A stretch of DNA of 26,777 nucleotides from an uncultured Bacilli bacterium (GTDB taxonomy: Bacteria > Bacillota_I > Bacilli_A > RF39 > UBA660), in the NCBI GenBank assembly GCA_944364005.1, contig CALVVW010000016.1:1-26777 (forward strand), read 5' to 3'. Both the position numbers and the translations under genes were made by a program. Under the pieces are notes generated by a model. The model made no database searches. It was not told the DNA's origin and saw only the letters and a list, made by a program, of their open reading frames with translations. Numbering within the stretch: the stretch's first letter is position 1; the number at the start of each line of letters is the position of its first letter. Of the stretch, positions 8,431 through 16,184 are shown piece after piece.

Positions 8431-8874
8431 CTACCTAGGATAAATAACTAATTTATCTAACCCATACTTTGTATCTACAACACCCGATATTTGAATACGG
8501 TTTCTATGTACATTTGAATCAATATTCTCAACATTCAATTCTTTATTTATTGTTACTCTATAATTTTTAACAAAGAATTCAACAATTTTCTCTGTAACTT
8601 CATTACAAATTGTTTCACCTGATATTTTTTTATCATCAACAGTTTTATCAATTGAGTACACGTTAATATCTATACCAAAATCATAAGTTTGTTCTCCATA
8701 GCTTAAATTATTAAAATGATTAACAACTGGTAATAATTTAGTTGGGACTATTGGAAATTTTTTACTTTGATTGGTATATTTTTTAGTAACTATTGGGTGA
8801 TATATAGAATTAGTTTCAACATACTTTTTCATTAATGGATAAATAGTATTGTAATATAAATCTTCAACTATCAA
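8431..8874 (-). CDS. Tail terminator / minor capsid-type connector
   Basis: 147 aa, between a gp10-like gene and the tail tube gene, where siphophages keep the tail terminator. Sequence starts MIVEDLYYNTIYPLMKKYV and has a mixed alpha/beta composition (QTYDFGIDINVYSID; VHRNRIQISGVVDTKYGLDKLVIYPR). The start is a TTG at 8874 with AGGTGA six bases upstream; it overlaps the TGA of the previous gene (TTGA), suggesting translational coupling. Role is assigned mainly from order. Confidence 0.55.
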   Translation of the reverse strand: MIVEDLYYNTIYPLMKKYVETNSIYHPIVTKKYTNQSKKFPIVPTKLLPVVNHFNNLSYGEQTYDFGIDINVYSIDKTVDDKKISGETICNEVTEKIVEFFVKNYRVTINKELNVENIDSNVHRNRIQISGVVDTKYGLDKLVIYPR

Positions 8875-9380
8875 TATAAATCACCTACAGTCTTTTGTAA
8901 TTCAATTTCAACTATACTTCCAATTTCATTTTTAATATCATTAAAAGCACTATAGAACATATGCCTACTTGGAAGCCCTTTTGTCCACCCATAAGTACCA
9001 TCATCTTTTGGATATTTCCAACCTTTTTCGCCATGTTTATTTACGTCATATTTCCAGTTTTTAAATGAACCATCTGGACTAGGATGAGGATTATTAGAGC
9101 CAACAATACCTGTTCCCATTTCATTAAAGATAAGAACTACATCATTTGTCCAAACTTTTCCTGTTTTAGTATTTTCATCATAACTCCAATGAATTTCGCT
9201 TGTATGATTAGAAATACCATTAGCATAGCAATATTCTAAAACTTTGTTATACATCAATTGAGTAGCGTATTTAACAGAATTATCTATTCCTTTTGCATAA
9301 GCCTCTTTATATTTATTTAGAAACTTTTTTGCTTCTTCTAGGCTTTGTTTTGATAATTCCATCGTCAGAATTGTCTTCAT
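8871..9380 (-). CDS. HK97 gp10-like head-tail completion protein
   Basis: 169 aa. The helical N-terminus (ELSKQSLEEAKKFLNKYKEAY) is followed by FNEMGTGIVGSNNPHPSPDG, GWKYPKDDGTYGWTKGLPSRHMFYSAF. The 'E.GTGI...P...GWTKG.P...M..A' order is typical of HK97_gp10_like proteins, which join head and tail. I choose ATG 9380 because AGAGG lies seven bases upstream. The gene overlaps the preceding small gene by 68 bases. Confidence 0.75.
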   Translation of the reverse strand: MKTILTMELSKQSLEEAKKFLNKYKEAYAKGIDNSVKYATQLMYNKVLEYCYANGISNHTSEIHWSYDENTKTGKVWTNDVVLIFNEMGTGIVGSNNPHPSPDGSFKNWKYDVNKHGEKGWKYPKDDGTYGWTKGLPSRHMFYSAFNDIKNEIGSIVEIELQKTVGDLY

Positions 9381-9537
9381 TTAATTCCTCTACTAATTCA
9401 CTTGTAGAAATGTCAAGTCCACTCATTTTTTCTTTGAATGTTTTAACTTTATTTTCAACAAGTTTATAACCTGCTTTTAAATAAGAATCTCTTGTCTTTT
9501 CATCAAAAACTACAAGACCATTTGTAAATTTATACAT
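9313..9537 (-). CDS. Small phage protein of the head-tail region
   Basis: 74 aa. Starts MYKFTNGLVVFDEKTRDSYLKAGYK, a short pattern often seen in small proteins between phage connector genes ('G...V..f...T.....AGYK'), and ends in an acidic then basic tail (EDNSDD...KPRRSKKVSK). It overlaps the following gp10-like gene. Function is unknown; the context suggests a minor virion or assembly protein. Confidence 0.6.
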   Translation of the reverse strand: MYKFTNGLVVFDEKTRDSYLKAGYKLVENKVKTFKEKMSGLDISTSELVEELNEDNSDDGIIKTKPRRSKKVSK

Positions 9538-9545
9538 AGATCCGC

Positions 9546-9929
9546 CTACTTTCCTGTAAGTCTTTCAAAATATATTATAATGACTGCATTTCCATCTCTT
9601 GGAGGTAATAATCTATAATTGGCATTATCGCCATTATTGATTTCCCCTGAAGGGCTTGCGCCATCTAAATATGCAACATCAAACTCTTTAAATTTCCCTT
9701 GATAGGAAATCGGAATTACTGCTTTTTTCATTATTTTAGCATTTTCGCCAAATTCTGCTATTTCAGATTCTGTATTAACTGGTTGATAATTGAATTTATA
9801 TGGCAGTTCATTTGGTTTATCAAAGATTTCGATTTCATTTCCATCTGCATCATAATCTACGCCAATTTTACTTGCTATATAAATGTCTTTTTTCCAGTCA
9901 ATTGGATTAGCATTAATTTCAGTTATCAT
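9546..9929 (-). CDS. Head-closure / head-tail joining protein
   Basis: 127 aa, in the position of the head-closure (stopper) protein after the first connector. Mainly beta: PYKFNYQPVNTESEIAEFGE, AVIPISYQGKFKEFDVAYLDG, and an end VIIIYFERLTGK. Start ATG at 9929 with AGGAG seven bases upstream; it overlaps the upstream stop by four bases. The call depends on order plus fold-like composition. Confidence 0.5.
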   Translation of the reverse strand: MITEINANPIDWKKDIYIASKIGVDYDADGNEIEIFDKPNELPYKFNYQPVNTESEIAEFGENAKIMKKAVIPISYQGKFKEFDVAYLDGASPSGEINNGDNANYRLLPPRDGNAVIIIYFERLTGK

Positions 9930-10264
9930 TCTGGAACTCCTGCCTTAGGAACTAATTCATTTAACAGTTCAGATGAAATTAATCCTGTTAAAAAAGTTAC
10001 AGACAATCCATTTTCAGAATAAGAAGCAACATTAGTTGTTCCCATCTTTTTATAGAGTTCAATTGCACATCTTACTTGCCAATTAGCAAGCCTTTTATTT
10101 TTTATATCTAAAGATTGTTCTTCATTATTAAATGGATAAAGTGTATTTAGAGCCACAACTTCCGCATCATTTAGTTTATCAATAAACAAATCATCTTTTG
10201 ACTCATCAGTTGCATCTCCTAAAATTTCTAATCGCATTTTCGTAAGTTGTTCTTCTTGACTCAT
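9926..10264 (-). CDS. Head-tail connector (gp6-like)
   Basis: 112 aa, helical, immediately after the major capsid gene. Pattern LTKMRLEILGDATDESKDDLFIDKLNDAEVVALNTLYPF and QVRCAIELYKKMG matches gp6/gp15-type DNA-packaging connectors that bind the portal. AGGAAGG lies upstream of ATG 10264. No hairpin element precedes it. Confidence 0.65.
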   Translation of the reverse strand: MSQEEQLTKMRLEILGDATDESKDDLFIDKLNDAEVVALNTLYPFNNEEQSLDIKNKRLANWQVRCAIELYKKMGTTNVASYSENGLSVTFLTGLISSELLNELVPKAGVPE

Positions 10265-10285
10265 AAATACACTTCCTTCCTATTA

Positions 10286-11314
10286 TTAAGCAGATACTTC
10301 TTTAGTGTTTACTGGTTCATCAGTCGTATTAATAACGTTTACATCAATTGCGTCTACTGGTGCAGTAAATGTAGTTGATAATCCAGTAATTTTTCCGTGG
10401 AACCATTCAGGCCCATGGTCTAGACCAATTTGTCCAAAAATTTGATATTTTTCTCCAGCACCTGTTTTTGCTAATTGTTCTAAGAAGAAATTACCTTTTT
10501 CTGGAACTGGTTGTTCTACTGGTCCAATAACATCAAAGTTAAATAAGAATGCTGTACCACTTGGAATAAATTCACCTAACACGATTCTAATGATTCCTAA
10601 TGGTAATAATAGTTCTCTTATTTGAATACCATAGGCACTCATATATGGGTCTCCCATTTTAACACCTTTCTTAATTGCATCAGCATTAAGTTGATTTAAA
10701 CTAGTAGTATCAACCCATAATACTAAGTTACTAATGCCGCCTTGAGAATTATAAATTTTTTGCATTACATCATTTACCAACCAAATGTTTAATGGAGCAC
10801 CTGCAGCAGCAACAACATTGGTAGTAATTGCTTCATTCATACCTCTTGTTTTGTTTACTGTTGCATCAGTAGTAGCTTTATTATAAGTACCTTGAATGAA
10901 TGTTTTTTCAATACTCCTTTTAATTTTATCCATTTTTTGAGCAACTTGAAAACTTAATTCATCTTGTGGATTAGCAACTTGTCCAGCAATATTAACACCG
11001 CTTAAAGTTGCCATATTAGACATTTTTGCATAACTAATCGCAACTGCTTCCATAAAGATTTGAGTAACATTTGATAATTGACTTCTTGTTACAAATGTAG
11101 CAGTTGGAGCAGTTAATGATGCTGTTTCACTAATACTAGGAATCGCACCTTCTTCGCTAGTATAATATTGTCCTGTTACGAACTCCACCGAATTTGTATA
11201 TTTCACTTTTCCGCTAATAGCATTTAAAAATGGAGTTTTAGTATTAGCTTTATTATAAAGTATACCAGAGTAATTAGGACAACTAAAACTTTGTGCTGTT
11301 TCTGTACCTGTCAT
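10286..11314 (-). CDS. Major capsid protein, SU10-like HK97 fold
   Basis: 342 aa. Begins MTGTETAQSFSCPNYSGILYNKANTKTPFLNAI; includes EFVTGQYYTSEEGAIP, IMEAV-like helix QIFMEAVAISYAKMSN, EKTFIQGTY and ends with GQIGLDHGPEWFHGKITGL, features I associate with the SU10 major capsid family. It follows the scaffold gene. An in-frame GTG at 11323 is part of the AGGTGA ribosome binding site, so ATG 11314 is the better start. The site is inside hairpin element 11321-11367. Confidence 0.85.
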   Translation of the reverse strand: MTGTETAQSFSCPNYSGILYNKANTKTPFLNAISGKVKYTNSVEFVTGQYYTSEEGAIPSISETASLTAPTATFVTRSQLSNVTQIFMEAVAISYAKMSNMATLSGVNIAGQVANPQDELSFQVAQKMDKIKRSIEKTFIQGTYNKATTDATVNKTRGMNEAITTNVVAAAGAPLNIWLVNDVMQKIYNSQGGISNLVLWVDTTSLNQLNADAIKKGVKMGDPYMSAYGIQIRELLLPLGIIRIVLGEFIPSGTAFLFNFDVIGPVEQPVPEKGNFFLEQLAKTGAGEKYQIFGQIGLDHGPEWFHGKITGLSTTFTAPVDAIDVNVINTTDEPVNTKEVSA

Positions 11315-11320
11315 TATTTT

Positions 11321-11367
11321 CACCTCATTAATTTTCTATTCCCTTTAATTTTTAATGAAGTGCTACA
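11321..11367 (-). promoter_or_regulatory. Late-gene hairpin element, copy before major capsid gene
   Basis: Minus strand: TGTAGCAC (11367-11360), perfect 11-bp stem CACTTCATTAA / TTAATGAGGTG with one G-U (11362-11352 with 11331-11321), 20-base loop containing AAGGGAA (11345-11339). The 3' arm is the capsid ribosome binding site. The element starts two bases after the scaffold stop codon. Confidence 0.8.
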
Positions 11368-11369
11368 TT

Positions 11370-12011
11370 TTAAATAGTGATATTTCCTTGTTTTTGTTCT
11401 TCATTGTACATTTCAGTAATTAGTTGAGTTTGAAGTACTGTATCTTTGTTTTCTATAGCTTTTTGATAAGCCTCTTTTAATTGATCCATTCTACTAACAG
11501 TTGAAGAACTATCTACACCACCAATAGGTTTTGGAGTGTTATTTAGTAAATTGGTAGTCGTTTGTTTTTCTGTTTGATCTTTAGTTTTATTTAATAAAGA
11601 AATAAAATTGTTTGCTAATTTAACAGATTTTTCGTAATCTTCACTTATAATATTTTCCAAAGTTTCCTTCAGTTCTGTATCATCATCATTAATTTTAATT
11701 CCATTATCAAGCAATAACCCTTTTACCGCTAATTCACTTCTCATTTTAGCATTTTCAACTTTTTGTTTTTCAAAGGCTTCCCTTTCGGCTTTTACTTTTT
11801 CTTCATCTGTCATTTTAGACTTCTTAAACTCTTCATATTCATTACTTAATGTAACATAACTATTTTCTGTGTTTTTTAGTTTAGTGCTTAAATCGTTGTA
11901 TTTATCTTTTGGAATAACCAACGTCGCCAAACCTTTTGCGATAGCATCAACTCGTTCTTCATTCGTAGTTAATGTTTCGTCATTTAACACTTGTTCAATA
12001 GTTTCTCTCAT
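11370..12011 (-). CDS. Capsid scaffold protein (GP20-like)
   Basis: 213 aa. Highly charged helical protein with a central coiled coil (LSTKLKNTENSYVTLSNEYEEFKK...EEKVKAEREAFEKQKVE, residues about 38-90), no Cys, and a low-complexity Thr/Asn linker (TEKQTTTNLLNNTPKP). This matches GP20-type scaffolds located between portal and capsid genes. The open frame extends to 12137 through the tRNA gene, but ATG 12011 (MRETIEQ) has GGAAGGAA upstream and is preferred. Confidence 0.75.
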   Translation of the reverse strand: MRETIEQVLNDETLTTNEERVDAIAKGLATLVIPKDKYNDLSTKLKNTENSYVTLSNEYEEFKKSKMTDEEKVKAEREAFEKQKVENAKMRSELAVKGLLLDNGIKINDDDTELKETLENIISEDYEKSVKLANNFISLLNKTKDQTEKQTTTNLLNNTPKPIGGVDSSSTVSRMDQLKEAYQKAIENKDTVLQTQLITEMYNEEQKQGNITI

Positions 12012-12109
12012 ATCGTTCCTTCCCACACTATACGTTTTTATAGTTGTTCGTGCAACTAATTGTGTGTCATAGATTTTATGCTCTCTATGATGAGCAGATT
12101 TAACAATAA

Positions 12110-12185
12110 TGGTGCCAAAAGTAGGCTTTGCTCCCACGACCTTGTCCTTACAAGAGACTTGCTCTACTAACTGAGCTATTTTGGC
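12110..12185 (-). tRNA. tRNA-Thr (anticodon TGT), noncanonical D and T loops
   Basis: Acceptor GCCAAAA / TTTTGGC is a perfect 7 bp, followed by A73 and an encoded CCA. The D arm is GCTC...GAGC. The anticodon loop CTTGTAA gives UGU (Thr) on a stem with one A-A mismatch at 27-43. The T stem is GTGGG / CCTAC with one G-U. The T loop is AGCAAAG rather than TTCRANN, and the D loop AGTTAGTA lacks the usual GG (A where G18 is expected), so both partners of the 18-55 contact are changed. It lies in the late operon between scaffold and portal, on the coding strand. It may be a divergent phage tRNA or a decaying one. Confidence 0.8.
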
Positions 12186-12191
12186 ATAATA

Positions 12192-12299
12192 ATGCTATTT
12201 ATAAGCACTATATTAACGATATAATGGATTACTACGCCCGCCCGTTCAGCACTGATAACCATTTCAGCTTACTAGATTGTCCAGTTTTTTATATATCGT
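12192..12299 (-). other. Structured non-coding stretch upstream of tRNA-Thr
   Basis: About 110 bases without an ORF between the portal stop and the tRNA. The ends ACGATATA and TATATCGT (12299-12292 and 12223-12216) form a perfect 8-bp closing helix. Inside are CTGA-AATGGTTA-TCAG, which looks like a tRNA D arm, and GGGCGGGCG, a G+C block that stands out locally. A small hairpin TGCT/AGCA (12193-12206 area) sits next to the tRNA. I do not recognise a known RNA class. Confidence 0.4.
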
Positions 12300-12303
12300 C
12301 AAT

Positions 12304-12324
12304 ACACTACCTATAAAGTAGTGT
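12304..12324 (-). other. Perfect 7-bp hairpin over the portal stop codon
   Basis: ACACTAC (12324-12318 on minus) pairs with GTAGTGT (12310-12304) around the loop TTTATAG, which ends in the portal TAG stop. No T-run follows, so it is more likely an mRNA 3' end or processing structure before the tRNA than a terminator. Confidence 0.45.
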
Positions 12325-13849
12325 TTGTTTCATTTTGATTACTATTAATAGTTTCATTTATTTTTTCGCTAGTTTTGCTAATAAATAATTTAATCCAATT
12401 TTCAACTCCGCCATAAAAATCCATTGATTTATTAAATGCCTCATTAGTATCACTATATAATCCACTAGTAGTCATTGCAACATCTGGAGCAATACCACTC
12501 TGAATTTGATTCATTAAGCCCTGTGACTTAACTAGGAAATTATCTGATTTATTTCTTGTAAATTTTTGCTCCACATTTTTAATAGTTAAATTTTTAATTT
12601 CACTATTTGGATCAAGTTTACATATTTTTAAAATTAATTTTAATTCTTCTTTTGAACATTCTTTAAAGAAAGCTTCATCTTGCTTAGCTCTTTCATCTGC
12701 CATTGTCCATCCTTCGCCAAGTAATCTAGCTTGAGCAGTATCTCCACCACTTACTTTATCGCTATTTTTAGGTATTCCTACGATGTTTAAAGCAGTATTA
12801 AATAGTCTATCATGCAACACTTTAGTGTTAGAATGTTCTAATGTATTAGTTAGTTGCTTTACATCAGCTGGTCGCGACGGATCAGAAGTATTTAGTTGTA
12901 CAGCTCCCATAGCAAGTATTTTTTGGTAAGTTTCAGCATCCACTTCATTATTAATAAATACTAATATGCTTTGAACAAATTGTTCTAATCCATCTAAATC
13001 ATTAGATGATATTCTGTTTAGAGCATTTAAGATACTCATTACGACTTCAATGATGCCTAATCTCGACTTGTTCAAATAATATTCAAAGATTGGTATAATT
13101 CCTAAAATATGATTTTGAACAAATTGAACTTTAAACGCAAAAGTTAAACTACCACTTTCAAAAGAGTAAAAGGAATCTTTAGTATAAATACTTCCTTTAA
13201 TAGACATGTCTTTTATTCCTCTTGAATAAGTACAAGCAAAAAGCTTTTTATGTGGCAAATAACTAGAATAAACACAGAACGTTGTTTTACTATCTAAGTT
13301 TTCTATTTCAAATGGACTATCTTCGGTAATATTTGGAAGTATTAACCTATGGCCAATTCCAAACTTATATAAATCTTCTGCTAAAATTGTATCTTTAGTG
13401 TACTTTCCTTCAGCTAACATATAACTGTTTAAAGTACTAACTTCTTCATTTGCTACATCTCCTCTTTGAACATATTGAATAGGTTCTCCAAAAACATAGC
13501 TTTTTTTAAATTCTGTAATGAAATAGGCATTATTTTCAACAACTATATTATTGATAGTAGGTCTTACATCTTTTGTTTTATTCCATATTGGTTGATATCC
13601 CTTATAATATTTTTCTAAGTAATCAATTTCACTTGAATTCATTAAATGAACACTAAATACATCATTTAAAATTTTGGTGATATTTTCGGCATTCATATCC
13701 TCTTCTTTATAATCTGCATAAATAACCTTTCTTCCAAAAGTATATAACTCTTGTGGGCCTATTTTATTTGTCTCTAAAGTTTCTACTGGTCTCTCTGGTA
13801 TAGTTGTATTTTCTTCTAATTCTGTTTTAGATATTTCTTCAGTTTCCAT
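12311..13849 (-). CDS. Portal protein (SPP1 Gp6-like)
   Basis: 512 aa from ATG 13849 (METEEISK), chosen because GTGGTGA precedes it; the open frame reaches 13948 without a comparable site. Family features: IDYLEKYYKGYQPIWNK, RPTINNIVVENNAYFITEFKKSYVFGEPIQY, SSNDLDGLEQFVQSILVF, and GDTAQARLLGEGWTMADERAKQDEAFFKEC. This is the SPP1-type portal that forms the dodecameric DNA channel and docks terminase. It lies after terminase with a 200-base gap carrying an inverted copy of the hairpin element. Confidence 0.88.
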   Translation of the reverse strand: METEEISKTELEENTTIPERPVETLETNKIGPQELYTFGRKVIYADYKEEDMNAENITKILNDVFSVHLMNSSEIDYLEKYYKGYQPIWNKTKDVRPTINNIVVENNAYFITEFKKSYVFGEPIQYVQRGDVANEEVSTLNSYMLAEGKYTKDTILAEDLYKFGIGHRLILPNITEDSPFEIENLDSKTTFCVYSSYLPHKKLFACTYSRGIKDMSIKGSIYTKDSFYSFESGSLTFAFKVQFVQNHILGIIPIFEYYLNKSRLGIIEVVMSILNALNRISSNDLDGLEQFVQSILVFINNEVDAETYQKILAMGAVQLNTSDPSRPADVKQLTNTLEHSNTKVLHDRLFNTALNIVGIPKNSDKVSGGDTAQARLLGEGWTMADERAKQDEAFFKECSKEELKLILKICKLDPNSEIKNLTIKNVEQKFTRNKSDNFLVKSQGLMNQIQSGIAPDVAMTTSGLYSDTNEAFNKSMDFYGGVENWIKLFISKTSEKINETINSNQNETNTTL

Positions 13850-13939
13850 TTTATCACCACTTTTCATTATTCGGGTTAGTCCCCAAACAATAAATGTGGG
13901 AACACAACAATAAAAATAAATTCTTACGGTTATGCTCCC

Positions 13940-13981
13940 GTGTAGCACTTGAGTAATCCCTAAGGGAAAAACTGATTACTC
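13940..13981 (+). promoter_or_regulatory. Hairpin element, orphan copy on the opposite strand
   Basis: Plus strand: GTGTAGCAC (13940-13948), stem GAGTAATC (13951-13958), TAAGGGAA (13961-13968), stem GATTACTC (13974-13981). It has the same order of conserved parts as the five leftward copies but points rightward, into the 3' end of terminase, with no start codon or ribosome binding site after it. Confidence 0.65.
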
Positions 13982-14051
13982 GCTTACACTTATAACCTAA
14001 ATATAAAGAAAAATAAAGTTTTGAAGTATAAAACTACAACAAATATTGGTT

Positions 14052-15800
14052 TTAAAATGGCCTTTTTATTGGCTTAGGTTTGCTAAACATACTTTTACCA
14101 GTAATTACTTCACTTGCATATAGCGACGCTCCATCAGGGCCGTCATCAAATTTATTAGGATAATCAAACGAATATTTAGTTATGTTATCCATTAATCTGC
14201 CAATATCTGTATTTGCTTTAACAATAGATTTATCTTTAAAAATAATTAAAGTCAAAATAGTCCATAAATTATCTTTAATTCTTGTTTCTTTTTTCTTTGT
14301 ATTATATTTTTCAACAATCCTACACCAAAATATTCCTTTAGCTTTTAAACGGTCATCTAGCAAAGTTTTTAAAGATTCATCGGTATTATTTTCAATTACT
14401 AATAAAGTTATCTTATGCAATATTATTTTGTTAATTATATCATCATATAAACTTTGCATAGGTTTTTTGCTAAAAATAGCATCCCAAAGATAGTGCTTTC
14501 CTTTCGTATCTGGCTTACATATGAACATATTAAGATTATCTTTACCTTTCCTTTTCGTATCTATTACTGCCATACAATAAGGAGCCAAATTCTCTGGTAG
14601 TTCAACATAAGTTTGCAAATTTTCCCATGCTAATTCACGTCCAGTCGGAGCAATTGGATCTTGCTGATAAACACAGCTGAATAAGAATGGATCTGTTGTT
14701 TCTTCAAGTTGCTCTGCTATAACTTGAGGATACACTTCTTCACAAGTTGTTTTGTGATTTTTATCGAGCATAGGAACACGTATAACAATTGTTGATTTAT
14801 CTTCACTTTCCATAACATACGGATTATCAGTTGATAATAATTCTGATATTTTGTTTCTATCTTCAATTACTCTATTTAAAATATCTTCTGGAGTCCATTG
14901 TGTACCAACAAAAATAAATTTGCACTTTTGACCATCACGTCTGTTCCACCACTCAGTTAGCCATTTATCATATAAACTTTTATGTATACTTGAATTGTTT
15001 GCTTCTTCAGCGCCTTTTGTCATATCATCAAATATAATTGCAAAGGATGCTCTTTCACCAGTAGTTGATCCACTTCTTGTACGCGCTATATGATTTGACT
15101 TTGGTACATTTGCGTTTTTTATCTTCCAGTCGGATTCTCTTTCGACTTCAAATGGTTTGCCATTATATAACTTAAATAAAGGAAATATTTCAGCAAATTC
15201 AGAACTAGATATGATTCCCTTAACAGTTCTACTAAAGCCAAGTACCAATTCATCGGAATATGACATTCTTATTACTGAATTATTAATACTTAATCCATAT
15301 CCCCAAGCTGTAAACATAGTTGCTAAATATGACTTACCCATTGACGGGGGATAAGAAACAATTAAGTATTGTAGTTTATCGTCAAAAGCTATTCTATTTA
15401 ATGCATCAACATATGGTTTAAGAACAGCTCTACGATTAGCTAATACTTTTTTAGGCAAATTCCATTCCATATAATCTACAAAGCATTCAAAATCTCTTCT
15501 TGCACAAAAACAGTACGCTTTTTTGTAACATTCAAAAAAAGAAGACATATTTTCTATAGAACTATCTTCAATTAATTTTTCTAATATAGGTATTAATTCA
15601 TCTTTCCCTAATTTTACACTTAATAGTTCATTTTCTTTATATATTTCTTCTAATATATTTAAAGCACTTTCACACCATGATATTTTATCTCTTTCTTTAA
15701 TCTTTTTTGCTTTTAAAACTAATAAAATATCATTAAAAGTTTGTTCTAAACTAGCTTTTTCTTTTTTTATTTCTATTTTATCGCCAATATTATAACTCAT
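14052..15800 (-). CDS. terL: Terminase large subunit
   Basis: 582 aa DNA-packaging motor. Walker A-like YPPSMGKSY at about residue 150; Walker B FAIIFDDM at about 255; coupling motif FVGTQW at about 300. The C-terminal nuclease shows CMAVIDTKRKG, LLVIENNTDE and DDGPDGASLYASEV acidic clusters. Residues 1-90 are a helical extension. The start at 15800 has AGGAG in the 3' arm of hairpin element 15807-15838. The candidate small subunit is not adjacent but 6.8 kb away on the same strand. Confidence 0.93.
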   Translation of the reverse strand: MSYNIGDKIEIKKEKASLEQTFNDILLVLKAKKIKERDKISWCESALNILEEIYKENELLSVKLGKDELIPILEKLIEDSSIENMSSFFECYKKAYCFCARRDFECFVDYMEWNLPKKVLANRRAVLKPYVDALNRIAFDDKLQYLIVSYPPSMGKSYLATMFTAWGYGLSINNSVIRMSYSDELVLGFSRTVKGIISSSEFAEIFPLFKLYNGKPFEVERESDWKIKNANVPKSNHIARTRSGSTTGERASFAIIFDDMTKGAEEANNSSIHKSLYDKWLTEWWNRRDGQKCKFIFVGTQWTPEDILNRVIEDRNKISELLSTDNPYVMESEDKSTIVIRVPMLDKNHKTTCEEVYPQVIAEQLEETTDPFLFSCVYQQDPIAPTGRELAWENLQTYVELPENLAPYCMAVIDTKRKGKDNLNMFICKPDTKGKHYLWDAIFSKKPMQSLYDDIINKIILHKITLLVIENNTDESLKTLLDDRLKAKGIFWCRIVEKYNTKKKETRIKDNLWTILTLIIFKDKSIVKANTDIGRLMDNITKYSFDYPNKFDDGPDGASLYASEVITGKSMFSKPKPIKRPF

Positions 15801-15806
15801 CTTTCG

Positions 15807-15838
15807 TTCTCCTAATTCCCCTTAGGAGAAGTGCTACA
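15807..15838 (-). promoter_or_regulatory. Late-gene hairpin element, copy before terminase
   Basis: Minus strand: TGTAGCAC (15838-15831), perfect 9-bp stem TTCTCCTAA / TTAGGAGAA (15830-15822 with 15815-15807), six-base loop GGGGAA, then CGAAAG and ATG. The ribosome binding site AGGAG lies wholly within the stem. Unlike most copies, the CAC of the box is unpaired. Confidence 0.75.
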
Positions 15839-15941
15839 TCACATTAATATAAGATAGTAAACGTAAGATCTCTTACCAATATTCCATCAAGAGAAAATTC
15901 AACAACATAATTTTCTCTATGAAAAGAAAGAAATTCATTAT
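15839..15941 (-). other. Gap before terminase with two inverted repeats
   Basis: Contains GAGAAAATT / AATTTTCTC (15891-15899 and 15909-15917; 9 bp, 9-base loop, no T-run, so probably not a terminator) and GTAAGA-TC-TCTTAC (15863-15876). The latter sits between TTGGTA and TATCTT spaced 17 bases on the minus strand, which could be a weak regulated promoter for the late genes. Speculative. Confidence 0.25.
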
Positions 15942-16184
15942 TCAATTTAATTTGCCCAGTACATCTGTATCAAGTAAGAAACTTGAAATGTCAGATATTT
16001 CAAAATCATCTAAAAAAATAAGTTTAGTCAAAAAATTATTATAAATACAAAGGATTATTCTACCTTTATAAATAATTTTATCTTGATATAAAAGGTCTCC
16101 TTGGGCAATTCTAGTTTCTTTATATCCACAAAAATATTCCTTACATTCATAACCAATAATGCCAATTATTTTAAGTTCAAACAC
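15942..16184 (-). CDS. Hypothetical protein
   Basis: 80 aa, last gene of the leftward regulatory cassette. Begins with a GTG at 16184 just after AGAGG and overlapping the upstream stop; spacing is short, so the start is uncertain. Beta-rich (KIIGIIGYECKEYFCGY; KIIYKGRIILCIYNN). Two Cys in the first 20 residues do not form a clear zinc motif. No family recognised. Confidence 0.5.
   Translation of the reverse strand: MFELKIIGIIGYECKEYFCGYKETRIAQGDLLYQDKIIYKGRIILCIYNNFLTKLIFLDDFEISDISSFLLDTDVLGKLN

Noticed and set aside
12012..12137. The scaffold frame continues upstream through the tRNA region as a longer protein.
   Set aside because: The extension covers part of the tRNA-Thr gene, lacks a ribosome binding site, and ATG 12011 has a strong one.
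13850..13948. N-terminal extension of the portal frame to 13948.
   Set aside because: It reaches the inverted hairpin element and has no ribosome binding site. METEEISK at 13849 is preceded by GTGGTGA.
3642..15838. The repeated elements as recombination sites for the serine recombinase, because one copy is inverted.
   Set aside because: Stem sequences differ between copies, which site-specific recombination would not tolerate, and inversion would disrupt the terminase operon.
15839..15941. A short frame (about 33 codons, TTG start) between 15.94 and 15.84 kb on the minus strand.
   Set aside because: No ribosome binding site and no recognisable sequence. Hairpins explain the region equally well.
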